Assembly (NCBI RefSeq): GCF_028649595.1
Contig: NZ_JAQSLK010000001.1
Location: 372,001-436,000 of the forward strand
DNA length: 64,000 bases
Reading direction: 5' to 3'
Source: Campylobacter magnus
GTDB lineage: Bacteria > Campylobacterota > Campylobacteria > Campylobacterales > Campylobacteraceae
Shown here: positions 43,326 to 52,347 of the stretch, one piece after another
Layout: every line of letters begins with the position of its first letter
Numbering within the stretch: the stretch's first letter is position 1
Made by a program: the position numbers and the translations under genes
Notes under the pieces: generated by a model
Told to the model about the DNA's origin: nothing
What the model saw: the letters and a program-made list of their open reading frames with translations, nothing else
The model's database searches: none

Positions 43326-43840
43326 CTTTTTTTCTTAGCAACATATATCACGCCAAAAATGATAAAAATTGCTAAAATTGAACCAAAACCTTTAAGGAAT
43401 TCTAGAAAAACCGAGCTTTTTTCATCTAGCTCATTTTGCGTATTTTGGGGCACTGGCGAGTTTTTTAAGCTTTGCGTGTTTTGCGTATTTTGCGGCAGCG
43501 GCGCAGAATTTTTGCTGCTGTTATTTTGTTCTTTTTGCGCAAAGTTTGGATTTTTAAACTCTATTTCTTTTAGATGTCCGCCAGCTGCGATAACAGCGAT
43601 TTTAAAGCTAATTTTATTTGGCAGCGCAGTATTTACCCTGCCCTGTTCATCTAGCTCTAAGCTAGCAAAGGTGCCATTTTCATCTCTTAGTTCTACCACG
43701 CAGTCCTTACAGGCTGAGCCACCATAATAGTAGCCTTTGATTTCAAGGGTGTTATCACTAGATTTAGCAAAGACTTTTAGCGAGTGCGCAAACCCCAGCG
43801 AGCACGAAATAATCAGTAAAAATAAAAATCTATTTAACAT
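43322..43840 (-). CDS. nikL: Nickel ECF transporter accessory protein NikL
   Basis: 172 residues. A signal peptide is followed by a carboxypeptidase-regulatory-like beta domain (HSLKVFAKSS..., YYYGGSACKDCVVEL with a Cys pair), a Gln/Asn-rich linker and a C-terminal membrane helix. That is the layout of NikL/CbiL components. A GGAATTCTAGAA repeat lies in frame near 43395. It overlaps nikM by 11 bases. Confidence 0.8.
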   Translation of the reverse strand: MLNRFLFLLIISCSLGFAHSLKVFAKSSDNTLEIKGYYYGGSACKDCVVELRDENGTFASLELDEQGRVNTALPNKISFKIAVIAAGGHLKEIEFKNPNFAQKEQNNSSKNSAPLPQNTQNTQSLKNSPVPQNTQNELDEKSSVFLEFLKGFGSILAIFIIFGVIYVAKKKR

Positions 43841-44411
43841 TTAAAAGCTCCGGTTTTACCTTTAAAATAAAGCCAATAGCAAAAAAGCTTATAAAGCCTT
43901 CGATCACCATCAAAACAGCATTTGAAGCTAGCAGCACGCCAGAGAGTGCCTCAAAACCCTCGCCATTTAGCAGTAAAACCACGCTCAAAATCACAGCTGA
44001 AATAAAAATCGGCACAAAACCAGCCAAAAACCAGTTAATTTTGCGCTCCAAATGCCTAGCAAAAACAGCACCCAAAATCGCAGGCAAGCCAAGCATGAGC
44101 GCATTTAGCCCAAGCACGCTAAACCCACCAAAGCCAAAAAGTAGCCCCTGAAAAATAAGCGCTATCAAAATCGCCAAAAAGGCATTTTTACCAGCAAAAA
44201 CACCAACTAAGCCACTAAGCATAAGATGAATAGAAGTAATCCCAAGTGGCACATGTATAAACGAACCCATGAAAAAAACAGCACTCATCGCAGCTGTGCG
44301 AACTATCTCATCACTTTTAAGTCGCCACAAAAAGTATCCTGCCAAGCAAACTGCCGCCACGCTAGTAGGGATGATAATCTCAGGGCGCAAAACCCCTTCG
44401 CTAATATGCAT
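43830..44411 (-). CDS. nikM: ECF nickel/cobalt substrate-binding membrane protein NikM/CbiM
   Basis: 193 residues. It starts MHISEGVL; the N-terminal amine, His2 and nearby residues bind the metal ion in CbiM/NikM. Later conserved His residues are in GSFIHVPLG and SIHLMLSG. Six to seven helices. The C-terminus runs into nikL. Given hypA/hypE nearby and the NikK/L partners, nickel is the likelier substrate, not cobalt. Confidence 0.9.
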   Translation of the reverse strand: MHISEGVLRPEIIIPTSVAAVCLAGYFLWRLKSDEIVRTAAMSAVFFMGSFIHVPLGITSIHLMLSGLVGVFAGKNAFLAILIALIFQGLLFGFGGFSVLGLNALMLGLPAILGAVFARHLERKINWFLAGFVPIFISAVILSVVLLLNGEGFEALSGVLLASNAVLMVIEGFISFFAIGFILKVKPELLNVK

Positions 44412-44429
44412 TTTTTGCCTTTTATCACA

Positions 44430-44526
44430 AGGAATTCTAAAATTCCGTAAAAAAAATTGCTAGGAATTCTAGAATTCCGTAAAATTCCCCCGCAACCCCC
44501 TAAAAAAATTGCTAGGGAATTCTAGA
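44430..44526. repeat. GAATTC palindromes with C-run pair between nikK and nikM
   Basis: AGGAATTCTAAAATTCC, AGGAATTCTAGAATTCC and TAGGGAATTCTAG units plus CCCCCGCAACCCCC. They interrupt the otherwise overlapping nickel operon after nikK. Confidence 0.8.
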
Positions 44527-44528
44527 TT

Positions 44529-45287
44529 TTATTTAAACTCATCAGCCTTAACCCAAATCACCGCACCAAGCTCAACTGGGTATTCTTTGCCGTCTTTTTT
44601 CATCTTTTCATCATCATCTAAAAGCGCCGAAAAGCCCCACCAGCCAGCGCGCGGCATAGTGAAGCTAAACTCACCAAGCTCATTTGTGCGAACCTCAAGC
44701 GTGATGTGATCCTCGCTAGGCGCGCTAAGCTTTTTGCCCTCGTTCATAAACTCTACTTCAACCACAGCGTTTTTTACCGGCTTACCCTTATAAAGCACAC
44801 GGCCGCTAAAACTCATACCAGCATAAAGCGCATAAGGGCGAGTTAGCGGGACAATCTCAGCTTTTAGCCCCACAGGCTCGCCCCAGCCATTACCATAGCC
44901 ATAGGCATTTACCACGCTTTTTGTGATGTGACGGATGAACTTTTCTTCACTAGGCTCAAAATAGCCTTGCGGATCAGCGTAAAACACATATAGCCCAGGC
45001 TCTTTTATCTCAAACTCGCTTTGCCAGTATGAGTTTTGCCCATCTTTTTGCTCTTTTAGACTAGGCAGTAGATCAGTTTTTTTGCCGTTTATAAAGACGC
45101 CTGCTTCATTAGGTTTTACCATATTCATCATCATTTGCTCAAAAGGATGAGTGAATTTATAAGTGATTTGAAGTTTTGCTTGCTCTTCAACCACATTTGC
45201 GCTAGGGATCACCACACCAAAATGCGCTAGCAACGAACTTGCGCTAAAACCAACAGCCATACAACTTTTAAGAAAAAAGCTTTTCAT
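44529..45287 (-). CDS. nikK: DUF4198 periplasmic protein NikK
   Basis: 252 residues. A signal peptide (MKSFFLKSCMAVGFSASSLLA) is followed by HFGVVIPS, which supplies a mature N-terminal His, and the DUF4198 fold (YKFTHPFEQMMMNM, GLYVFYADPQGYFEP, FTMPRAGWWGF, GAVIWV at the end). NikK-type DUF4198 proteins accompany NikMLQO and probably bind or hand over nickel in the periplasm. Confidence 0.82.
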   Translation of the reverse strand: MKSFFLKSCMAVGFSASSLLAHFGVVIPSANVVEEQAKLQITYKFTHPFEQMMMNMVKPNEAGVFINGKKTDLLPSLKEQKDGQNSYWQSEFEIKEPGLYVFYADPQGYFEPSEEKFIRHITKSVVNAYGYGNGWGEPVGLKAEIVPLTRPYALYAGMSFSGRVLYKGKPVKNAVVEVEFMNEGKKLSAPSEDHITLEVRTNELGEFSFTMPRAGWWGFSALLDDDEKMKKDGKEYPVELGAVIWVKADEFK

Positions 45288-45371
45288 AGATTATCCTTTA
45301 CTAAAAAATAATCACAGATTGTAACGCAACTTTTCTTAAAGCTTGATTATTTTTATGTTTTAAATAATCAG

Positions 45372-46448
45372 CTATTTTATATCCTCATATTTTATCAAAG
45401 CCTTTGAAATTAGCCCTTTTTCTATATTTTCGTGGCAAGCAGCGCAGTTTGCTTTGCTTTTTATTTTTTCACGCTTAAAGACTTCTTTGTCCAAGCTCTC
45501 GTGTGCTTTTTGCCAAAAAGGACTTGAAGTTATTGCTATATCATCATTTTTGGCAAACTTTATCGCCCATTTTGAGCTTGATTTTTCAGCTGAGTTTTGG
45601 AGTAGGAATTTTAGAATTTTCTTATTTGTCTCATCATCAATGCTAGCATCATCGCCAAAGTGATTTTCAAGGTTAGCCATGATTTTTTCGTGCTTATCGC
45701 TTGTTTGCATAAAAGGCGCATAGAGCGTATGACACTGCGCGCACTCGTGGGCAAAGTCGCTATTTTGCGCTTTGTAATCAACAGGCTGCAGCCCAAGCGC
45801 AAATAGCGTATTTTTGGGGCTTAGCAGATAAAAAGCACTTAGCAAAATTCCGAGCAGCCAAAAGGCACTAAAAAGCCTGTGAAATTTATGAAATTCCACA
45901 TTTTCATAGCTATTTTTATATCCGTTAATCATGCTTTTAGATGCTACGGCTTTATTTAAAACGCAGTCTAAAAAAGCCCCACAAATATGCAGGCAAACTA
46001 TTGCTAAAAGAGCATTTGCTAGCATTTTGTGCGCATCTTTTATCCACGCAAAAGAGCTGTAATTTTCAAGCATAAAAGCAAAATATCCCACGCCCTCTTC
46101 GCTGCCGCTAGCAAGGTAGCCCAAAACTACCAAAAATACGCTAACGCCTAGCATTACTAGCACAAAAAGCGAGCTAGCAGGATTATGTCCTATGAAGTTT
46201 TGGTGTTTGGCTTGTAGCACGCTTTTAAGGTAAGCAAAAAGCCCTTTTAGCTCAAAGTCTTTAAAGCGTGAGTATTTCGTGCCAACAAAGCCCCAAATAA
46301 TGCGCAAAATAACAAGCGCCCCAAAAAGCGAGCCAAAAAAAGCGTGAACAAAACCCTCGCTAAAATACGCCCCAAAGAACGAAATAATCATAATAAAATG
46401 CGAAATTCTAAGAGCAAAAGGCCAGATATATACTTTTTTCATTTTCAT
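45372..46448 (-). CDS. Cytochrome b561-type / diheme cytochrome c fusion protein
   Basis: 358 residues. The N-terminal ~235 residues form a four-to-five-helix cytochrome b domain with helix histidines (LRISHF, DAHKMLANALLAIVCLH, HKFHRLFSAFW). A periplasmic C-terminal DHC-type domain has CAQCH (near residue 237) and CAACH (near 338). It would pass quinol electrons to the two small cytochromes encoded just upstream. The C-terminal module closely resembles the separate diheme protein at 46541, which suggests duplication. Confidence 0.8.
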   Translation of the reverse strand: MKMKKVYIWPFALRISHFIMIISFFGAYFSEGFVHAFFGSLFGALVILRIIWGFVGTKYSRFKDFELKGLFAYLKSVLQAKHQNFIGHNPASSLFVLVMLGVSVFLVVLGYLASGSEEGVGYFAFMLENYSSFAWIKDAHKMLANALLAIVCLHICGAFLDCVLNKAVASKSMINGYKNSYENVEFHKFHRLFSAFWLLGILLSAFYLLSPKNTLFALGLQPVDYKAQNSDFAHECAQCHTLYAPFMQTSDKHEKIMANLENHFGDDASIDDETNKKILKFLLQNSAEKSSSKWAIKFAKNDDIAITSSPFWQKAHESLDKEVFKREKIKSKANCAACHENIEKGLISKALIKYEDIK

Positions 46449-46449
46449 C

Positions 46450-46538
46450 CCTTGGATTTTGGAATTCCAAAATTTTTTTAAATTCTAGAATTCTAGAATT
46501 CTATAAATTTCGTTAAATTCTAGAATTCCTAAAAACTT
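46450..46538. repeat. GAATTC repeats in the cytochrome operon
   Basis: GGAATTCCAAAATT, AATTCTAGAATTCTAGAATTCT and TTCTAGAATTCC units between the diheme c and b/c genes. Confidence 0.75.
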
Positions 46539-46540
46539 CA

Positions 46541-47089
46541 CTAGTCTCTCCAAGCACCATAAGTAGGTATTTCAACCGTTTTTTTGCTAAACACACCATT
46601 ATCGGCTTTTTTGTGACAGGCCGAACAATTTGCCATTGTTTTTACTTCTTTTTTGGCTATTATACCTTTTGGATTTTTTTCTAGCCAGCTATTTACATCC
46701 TCGTGCTTTTTCTTTATATATGGTATTTGCGTGATGCTTGTGTAGAGCTCGCCAGGGCGCAGAGATTTTGCGATTTTTGCGCTTCTTTTGTATCCTTGCG
46801 CATACTCAGCTGAGTTTGGCAGGATATACTCGTTTAGCGCCTTGACATCGCTGTTTTCTAGGCTAGCATCCACGCCATAGTGCTTATCAAGCGTGCTCAT
46901 TATATGCTCCCAGCTAGCCTTTGGCAGCAGGCCAGGCTGATAGCCGAAGTGACAGCTGGCGCATTCTTTTTTGTATAGCTCGTTTGAGACAGGCGCTACT
47001 TCTTTTTTGCCCTTTTTTTCACCGCCAAAAAATTCGTCCTTTGCCATTAGACCAGCACAAAGCACCAAAAATATTAGAAAAACTCTCAT
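46541..47089 (-). CDS. Periplasmic diheme cytochrome c (DHC type)
   Basis: 182 residues. A signal peptide is followed by two c-heme sites, CASCH (near residue 43) and CSACH (near 157), with the DHC signature GYQPGLLPKASWEHIMSTLDKHYGVDASL. DHC proteins are redox partners of SHP in Rhodobacter and Shewanella. It sits between the SHP-type gene (9-bp gap) and the b/c fusion. Confidence 0.85.
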   Translation of the reverse strand: MRVFLIFLVLCAGLMAKDEFFGGEKKGKKEVAPVSNELYKKECASCHFGYQPGLLPKASWEHIMSTLDKHYGVDASLENSDVKALNEYILPNSAEYAQGYKRSAKIAKSLRPGELYTSITQIPYIKKKHEDVNSWLEKNPKGIIAKKEVKTMANCSACHKKADNGVFSKKTVEIPTYGAWRD

Positions 47090-47098
47090 TTTCTCCCC

Positions 47099-47518
47099 TT
47101 ATTTGCTCATTATGTAGTATAGCACATCGCCTTTTTGCTCAGCAGTGCCCTCACGCAAAAAAACATCTTTAAAGTTTCTTTTAAGCCATTTTTTTACTTC
47201 TTTTACGTCGCTTAGTCTGGCTTTATTCACGCTCGGCGCAAGCGGGTCTATCTCTTTGCCAGTAAAGATATTTTGCGCTTTTTGGCTAAGGTCACTGCCG
47301 TGACAGCTAACGCAAGAGAGTTTTTTGTTTTCTTTGCCGATATTTTCGGTTTTAAATAGTATTTCGCCATTTTTAGCAGAAAAATCTACAAAGCTCGGAT
47401 TTTGATCTTTTGCCTCTTTTTTTAGCTCATCAATGTAAGCTTTCATTTCAGCATTAAGCTCAAACCCAAAGGCGCACACAGCGCACAGCAAGGTGCTAGC
47501 TAGTATTTTCATTTTCAC
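47099..47518 (-). CDS. DUF1924 / SHP-type monoheme cytochrome c
   Basis: 139 residues. A signal peptide is followed by one heme site, CVSCHGSDL, near residue 68, and by FTGKEIDPLAPSVNKARLSDVKEVKKWLKRNF, characteristic of DUF1924 proteins related to sphaeroides heme protein. In SHP an Asn axial ligand swings away to allow O2 or NO binding. N98 or another conserved Asn could play that part here (inference). First gene of the cytochrome triad. Confidence 0.82.
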   Translation of the reverse strand: MKMKILASTLLCAVCAFGFELNAEMKAYIDELKKEAKDQNPSFVDFSAKNGEILFKTENIGKENKKLSCVSCHGSDLSQKAQNIFTGKEIDPLAPSVNKARLSDVKEVKKWLKRNFKDVFLREGTAEQKGDVLYYIMSK

Positions 47519-47611
47519 TCCTTATTGATAATGTGAGCGAAAGTTTAAGAAAAACTTGTTAAGACTCTGTTAATTTTTATAAAAATAAAAAAGTAGAATT
47601 TTATGTAGAAA

Positions 47612-47643
47612 AAGTAGAGCTTTGACCCCAAAAGGGGTCAAAG
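47612..47643 (-). terminator. Terminator after rplS
   Basis: CTTTGACCCC and GGGGTCAAAG (47620-47643) form a perfect 10-bp stem with a 4-nt loop, immediately past the rplS stop. On the minus strand it is followed by CTCTACTTTTT. Confidence 0.75.
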
Positions 47644-47648
47644 AAAAA

Positions 47649-48005
47649 TTATTTTTTAAGCTCTTTAATACGAGCAGCTTTACCGCGGCGATCGCGTAGA
47701 TAAAATAGTTTAGAGCGGCGAACACGACCCCTGCGAACTAGAGTGATTTCTTCGATATTTTCGCTATAAATAGGGAAAATTCTCTCAACTCCAACGCTGT
47801 TTGCGCCGATTTTGCGAACGATAAAAGTCTCACCAGTACCAGTACCACGGCGTGCTATACAAATTCCTTCGAAGTTTTGAACACGAGATTTGTCACCTTC
47901 TTTGATACGAAGTGCTACACGCAAAGTATCGCCAGCACGAAACTCAGGGACTTGTTTGCCTGCGATTTGAGCATTTTCAAAGCTCTCAATGTATTTATTT
48001 CTCAT
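47649..48005 (-). CDS. rplS: 50S ribosomal protein L19
   Basis: 118 residues, the standard length. [28 protein letters not shown] and [26 protein letters not shown] are diagnostic. Last gene of the ffh-rpsP-khpA-rimM-trmD-rplS set. It overlaps trmD by four bases. Confidence 0.97.
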   Translation of the reverse strand: MRNKYIESFENAQIAGKQVPEFRAGDTLRVALRIKEGDKSRVQNFEGICIARRGTGTGETFIVRKIGANSVGVERIFPIYSENIEEITLVRRGRVRRSKLFYLRDRRGKAARIKELKK

Positions 48006-48697
48006 TTCTTTTCCTTTATTTTGGCTATTTTAGCATACAGATCTGGTCGAAAATATCGTGTTTTGCAAAGTGCCATTTGATTTTTTAAAGCCGTGATTTT
48101 AGCGTGGTTTCCCTTTAAAAAAGCTGAAATTACACTAGAATTTTTATAAATATTTGGCTTTGTAAAGCTTGGAGCTTCTAAAAGCCCACCTTCAAAGCTC
48201 TCAATATCCAAAGAATTCTCATTGCCCAAAACCCCAGCAATGTGCCTAGAAATCGCATCGCACAGGCACAAAGCCCCAAGCTCACCTCCGGTTAGAACAA
48301 AATCACCTATACTAAAAATTTCATTAACCGCTAGTTCACTCACACGCTCATCAAAACCCTCATAGCGACCACATATAAAGGTTATATTTTCGTGTTTTGA
48401 GAGGCGTTTAGCATCATTATTGCTAAAAGGCTTGCCAGCTGGAGAAAGCGCAATAACATGCCCTTTTTTCTCGCCCAAAGAACTAAGCGCATCCATTATA
48501 GGTCCAGCTTTCATAAGAAGCCCTGCGCCACCGCCTATCATGTAGTCATCTACTTTTTTGTGCTTATGCTCGCTAAAATCTCTAGGGCTAACGCAATCTA
48601 CGCTAATCAAACTAGAATTCCTAGCCCTAGCAAGTATAGAATCCTCAAAATAAGGTAGCACAAGATTAGGAAAAATCGTTACAAAATGAAAATTCAT
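48002..48697 (-). CDS. trmD: tRNA (guanine-N1-)-methyltransferase TrmD
   Basis: 231 residues. It forms m1G37, preventing frameshifts. The trefoil-knot SAM site is seen in [26 protein letters not shown] and [18 protein letters not shown]. An in-frame repeat fragment ACTAGAATTCCTAG (48610-48623) encodes RNSS near the N-terminus. It overlaps rimM by four bases. Confidence 0.96.
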   Translation of the reverse strand: MNFHFVTIFPNLVLPYFEDSILARARNSSLISVDCVSPRDFSEHKHKKVDDYMIGGGAGLLMKAGPIMDALSSLGEKKGHVIALSPAGKPFSNNDAKRLSKHENITFICGRYEGFDERVSELAVNEIFSIGDFVLTGGELGALCLCDAISRHIAGVLGNENSLDIESFEGGLLEAPSFTKPNIYKNSSVISAFLKGNHAKITALKNQMALCKTRYFRPDLYAKIAKIKEKK

Positions 48698-49233
48698 GAA
48701 TTTTCTAGAATTCCAAAAGCATTTTGCGTGGTAATTTTTTTCTCTTTTATATCAACGCTAAGGATGAAATAGTCATTATAGGGGATAAAAAACTCTTTGG
48801 CAAAATTATCCTGTAAGCTAGGGCTAGTCTTAACACAAAACAAAAATCCAGCACCTACTTCTAGAATATCCTTTACAACGCCCAAAATTCTAGCTTCTTC
48901 ACTAACCTCACAGCCTATGATATCAAAGTAAAAATACTCATCTTTACCAAGTTTACAATGCTTGCGAGTATCATCAATGCTACGATAAAGTATGTTATTT
49001 ACAAGGTTTTTTGCTAGCTCAGGGCTTTCAAAGCCCTCAAAAATAACAAGCGAACGAGAAGGCTCAAAGCTTTTTATTTTCAGCTCTTGGCCGTCTTTAG
49101 ACTTAAAGACAGCCCCAGCTTTAAACTGAGCTAGAAAATCGCTAAGATTATGTAAGCGCAAAGCACCCTTTAGCCCCACGACTTTACCTAGTTTTGCGAC
49201 TTCTAGCATATCGCAAGTAGCAGTTTTACTCAT
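48694..49233 (-). CDS. rimM: Ribosome maturation factor RimM
   Basis: 179 residues. GKVVGLKGALRLHNLSD in the N-terminal domain and the PRC-barrel segment DEYFYFDIIGCEV. It aids 30S head maturation. The C-terminal ILENS comes from a GAATTCTAGAAAA-type repeat at 48695-48708. It overlaps khpA by eight bases. Confidence 0.93.
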   Translation of the reverse strand: MSKTATCDMLEVAKLGKVVGLKGALRLHNLSDFLAQFKAGAVFKSKDGQELKIKSFEPSRSLVIFEGFESPELAKNLVNNILYRSIDDTRKHCKLGKDEYFYFDIIGCEVSEEARILGVVKDILEVGAGFLFCVKTSPSLQDNFAKEFFIPYNDYFILSVDIKEKKITTQNAFGILENS

Positions 49234-49471
49234 CTAGTGCTTTTACTGTTATTCTATACGAAGTTGGTTCTTTGGCTTTGTAGCCTGTGATAAGCGTTTT
49301 TAGCGCATTTATCATTTTGCCATCTTTGCCTATTAGCCTACCGGTGTCGTTTTTGCTAGTGCGAACGATGATCTCATCAAAACTCTCGCCTAAATTAACA
49401 CGGCTTACACTTACATTTTCAGGTTCGCTGGCTATTAGCTTAGCATATTCTTCGATGAATTTTTCAACCAT
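49226..49471 (-). CDS. khpA: KH-domain RNA-binding protein KhpA
   Basis: 81 residues. A single KH domain with the GxxG loop in GRLIGKDGKMINALKTLI. KhpA proteins sit between rpsP and rimM in many bacteria and act as small-RNA or mRNA-binding chaperones. It shares one base with the rpsP stop. Confidence 0.92.
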   Translation of the reverse strand: MVEKFIEEYAKLIASEPENVSVSRVNLGESFDEIIVRTSKNDTGRLIGKDGKMINALKTLITGYKAKEPTSYRITVKALDE

Positions 49472-49698
49472 TATTTTGTGATTCTTGCCACTCTATCGCT
49501 TAGTTTTGCGCCTACGCTTTTCCAGTATTGCAAGCGCTCAGCATCAAATTTTATAACCTCAGGTTCTACCATAGGATTGTAATAACCGATGCTCTCTATC
49601 CAGCCGCTATCACGGCGTTTTCTGCTATCAGTTACTACGATACGATAAAAAGGAGCTTTTTTGCGTCCCATACGAGTTAGTCTTACTACTGTTGCCAT
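49471..49698 (-). CDS. rpsP: 30S ribosomal protein S16
   Basis: 75 residues. [39 protein letters not shown] is diagnostic for S16. AAAGGAC lies upstream of the ATG. Confidence 0.97.
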   Translation of the reverse strand: MATVVRLTRMGRKKAPFYRIVVTDSRKRRDSGWIESIGYYNPMVEPEVIKFDAERLQYWKSVGAKLSDRVARITK

Positions 49699-49754
49699 AT
49701 TTTGTCCTTTAAAAATATTTTAGGTATTTTACCTATGTCTGGGCTTGCTTAAGC

Positions 49755-49826
49755 CCACAAATAGATAAAAATTCTAGAATTCCTACTTAGGAATTCTAGC
49801 TTAGGAATTCTAGAATTCCCTAGCTT
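49755..49826. repeat. GAATTC palindromes between ffh and rpsP
   Basis: AATTCTAGAATTCC, AGGAATTCTAG and AGGAATTCTAGAATTCC units in the ffh-rpsP gap. A further copy extends into the ffh C-terminus. Confidence 0.8.
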
Positions 49827-51161
49827 TTAATGCGGAATTCTAGCTTGACTCATCATAGAACTAAGCGCTTGCATTCCACCTTTTGCGCTAAATTTCTTAG
49901 CTAGTTTTGCTGCGTTTTCAAATTGTTTTAAAAATCTATTTACTTGCATTTGATCAAGCCCTGCACCAGCTGCAATTCGGCGTTTTCTAGTATTATTTAG
50001 CAGACTTGGGTTTGAGCGTTCTTTTGGCGTCATTGAGCTTATCATTGCTTTTATATACTTCATTTGACCACCGTCAAGATCCACGTCTTTTAGTGCCGAA
50101 GCCATGCCTTGCATACCAGGGATCATGCCTATTAGGTTTTGAACATTTCCTAGTTTTTTTACGCTTTCTAACTGGGCTAAAAAGTCATCAAAGTTAAACT
50201 CGCCTTTTTTAATCTTTTTGCTAACTTCTTTGGCTGTTTTTTCATCAAAAACATGAGCGGCTTTCTCAGCCAAAGTAGCCAAATCACCCTCGCCCATAAT
50301 GCGCTGTGCTACACGCTCAGGCACAAAACTCTCAAAATCAGCTACCTTCTCGCCAATACCCACAAAGCGAAGTCCAACGCCTAGCTGTTTTGCTACACCA
50401 AGTGCTATACCGCCTTTAGCATCAGCGTCAAATTTTGTAAGAATCACGCCAGTTATGCCAAGGGCTTCGTTAAAGCTAGCTGCTGTTTTTAGAGCGTCTT
50501 GTCCACTCATAGCATCAGCGATATAAAAAATCTCATCAGGGCTAAGAGCATCTTTCATCTCTTTTAGCTCGTTCATCAAAGCCTCATCTATAGCTAGTCG
50601 TCCAGCTGTATCGATGATAAGAGCGTCATATAGACCTTCTTTTGCTTTATTTAGCGCAGCTTTTGCTACATTTAGAGCCGAGCTCTCACCAGCAATACTA
50701 AAAAAATCAAGTTCATTTGCCTCGCACAGCTGTCTTAGCTGCTCAACTGCTGCTAAACGCTGAAGGTCACAAGCTGCTATCAAAACCTTTTTATTGCGAG
50801 TTTTAAGGTAATTTGCAAGCTTTGCTGTGCTAGTAGTTTTACCGCCACCTTGAAGTCCGCTCATTAGCACCACAGTAGGTGGCTTAGGTGCAAAAATAAA
50901 GCCTGCGCTAGCATTTGGAGCTTCTAAAAACTCGGTTAGATTTTTTTTGATACTATCTAAAAACTGCTTTTGACCGATAACTCCACCTTTCATATCGGCT
51001 TCTACAGCAGCTACTAGCTCTTTTGTTACTTTGTGATGAACATCGGCTTTTAAAAGTGCTTTTTTTAGCGTATCAAGCGCATTTTTAAGCGCTTTTTCAT
51101 CATCTACAAATTTTAGCTTATTAACAGCAGATTTTAGCGATTCACTAATAAACTCAAACAA
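49827..51161 (-). CDS. ffh: Signal recognition particle protein Ffh
   Basis: 444 residues. The NG GTPase domain carries G1 LQGGGKTTSTAKLA, DTAGRLAIDEAL, TKFDADAKGG and GVGLRFVGIGEKV. The M domain near 330-440 has the RNA-binding signature NNTRKRRIAAGAG. It targets membrane proteins cotranslationally. The last residues (ARIPH) derive from an in-frame repeat at 49827-49840. Confidence 0.96.
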   Translation of the reverse strand: MFEFISESLKSAVNKLKFVDDEKALKNALDTLKKALLKADVHHKVTKELVAAVEADMKGGVIGQKQFLDSIKKNLTEFLEAPNASAGFIFAPKPPTVVLMSGLQGGGKTTSTAKLANYLKTRNKKVLIAACDLQRLAAVEQLRQLCEANELDFFSIAGESSALNVAKAALNKAKEGLYDALIIDTAGRLAIDEALMNELKEMKDALSPDEIFYIADAMSGQDALKTAASFNEALGITGVILTKFDADAKGGIALGVAKQLGVGLRFVGIGEKVADFESFVPERVAQRIMGEGDLATLAEKAAHVFDEKTAKEVSKKIKKGEFNFDDFLAQLESVKKLGNVQNLIGMIPGMQGMASALKDVDLDGGQMKYIKAMISSMTPKERSNPSLLNNTRKRRIAAGAGLDQMQVNRFLKQFENAAKLAKKFSAKGGMQALSSMMSQARIPH

Positions 51162-51187
51162 TTTTTTTCCTTAAAATAAAAGGCGCA

Positions 51188-51193
51188 ATTGTA
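51188..51193 (-). promoter_or_regulatory. Putative -10 box of the ffh operon
   Basis: TACAAT on the minus strand 27 bases before the ffh start, preceded by GC. Confidence 0.4.
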
Positions 51194-51237
51194 GCTTTTT
51201 AATGCTTTAAAATACTTTAAATTTACGCAACTTTAAG

Positions 51238-52296
51238 CTAATTTCTTAAAAAATTCTCAATTTTGTCAAAAGGAACTTTTTTATCAAAAAGATCTGTGTG
51301 ACTAGCATCTTTTACTATAAAAAGCTCTTTATTCTCGCCTTTTAGCTTTTTATAAGTCTCTTCGCTAAAAAATAGCGCATGAGAGTTTTGCCCTTGTATA
51401 ACAAGCACAGGTTGGACTATCTCGCCTAAAAATAAAGAAAGAGGAGAGTTAGCCACGGCAAGCTGGTTAAACACGCTCCACGCTGAGTTTGAATTCACTG
51501 ATCGAGGATGATAGCCACGCTCGGTCTTGTAATAATCAAAATACTCGGCTATAAACTTTGGCTCATTTCCACTAAGCTTAGATGGCAAAGTATAAACTGA
51601 GCGAGTAGGAGATGAGTTAAGAGCATCATCGTAGCGAACCTCGCTTAGATCTTCTTTCATTAGTGTCCTGCCCTCAAAGTTTATACCATCATCATAGCCA
51701 CTACTATATAATCTACTCATATCATAAAGCGTGCTAGCAACGATTTTTGAGATGCGGATGTCAATAGCAGCAGCATTTAGCCCAAAGCCACCAAAGCCAC
51801 CTATACCGATAATGCTGATTTTTTTTCTATCTACAAAATCTTGAATTCCTAAAAAATCCACCGCTGCGCTAAAATCTTCTGAGTTTATATCATTTGATGA
51901 GATATTTCGTGGATTTCCACTGCTCTCACCTGTAAAACTAGGATCAAAAGCAAGCGTTACAAATCCACGCTTAGCTAGCTCTTGGGCGTAAAAGCCAGCG
52001 GCTTGTTCTTTTACAGCTCCATATGGGCCACATACTGCCACGGCTGGTATTTTTGCGCCTTTGCTAAGCTGAGATTTTGGTAAATACAAATCGCCTGCTA
52101 GGCTAAAACCATAGCGATTTTTAAAAAGCACTTTTTGATGAAAAACTTCATCGCTTTTAGCAAAAGTCTTATCCCAGTCTTTGCCAAGCTCGATATTTTC
52201 TACATTTGGTTCGGTTTTGATGATGATTTGCGCAGCTGATAACTGAGTGCAAAAAACACAAGCAAGCACTAAAAAAGCAGTTTTAGCAAGTTTCAT
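51238..52296 (-). CDS. Exported alpha/beta-hydrolase-like protein
   Basis: 352 residues. Sec signal peptide (AKTAFLVLACVFCTQLSAA), then a dienelactone-hydrolase-like fold: GDLYLP, VAVCGPYGAVKEQ, FVTLAFDPSFTGESSG, and the elbow IIGIGGFGGFGLNAA. The final strand has VIQGQNSHALFFSE and DASHTDLFD with the probable catalytic His. The elbow lacks the expected Ser (or Cys) nucleophile. ATG 52296 follows GGAGAG; a TTG 4 codons earlier is rejected. Substrate unknown. Confidence 0.72.
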   Translation of the reverse strand: MKLAKTAFLVLACVFCTQLSAAQIIIKTEPNVENIELGKDWDKTFAKSDEVFHQKVLFKNRYGFSLAGDLYLPKSQLSKGAKIPAVAVCGPYGAVKEQAAGFYAQELAKRGFVTLAFDPSFTGESSGNPRNISSNDINSEDFSAAVDFLGIQDFVDRKKISIIGIGGFGGFGLNAAAIDIRISKIVASTLYDMSRLYSSGYDDGINFEGRTLMKEDLSEVRYDDALNSSPTRSVYTLPSKLSGNEPKFIAEYFDYYKTERGYHPRSVNSNSAWSVFNQLAVANSPLSLFLGEIVQPVLVIQGQNSHALFFSEETYKKLKGENKELFIVKDASHTDLFDKKVPFDKIENFLRN

Positions 52297-52347
52297 TTTT
52301 CTCTCCAAAAAAATAAATTATGAAATACTAGCATAATTTTGCAAAAT

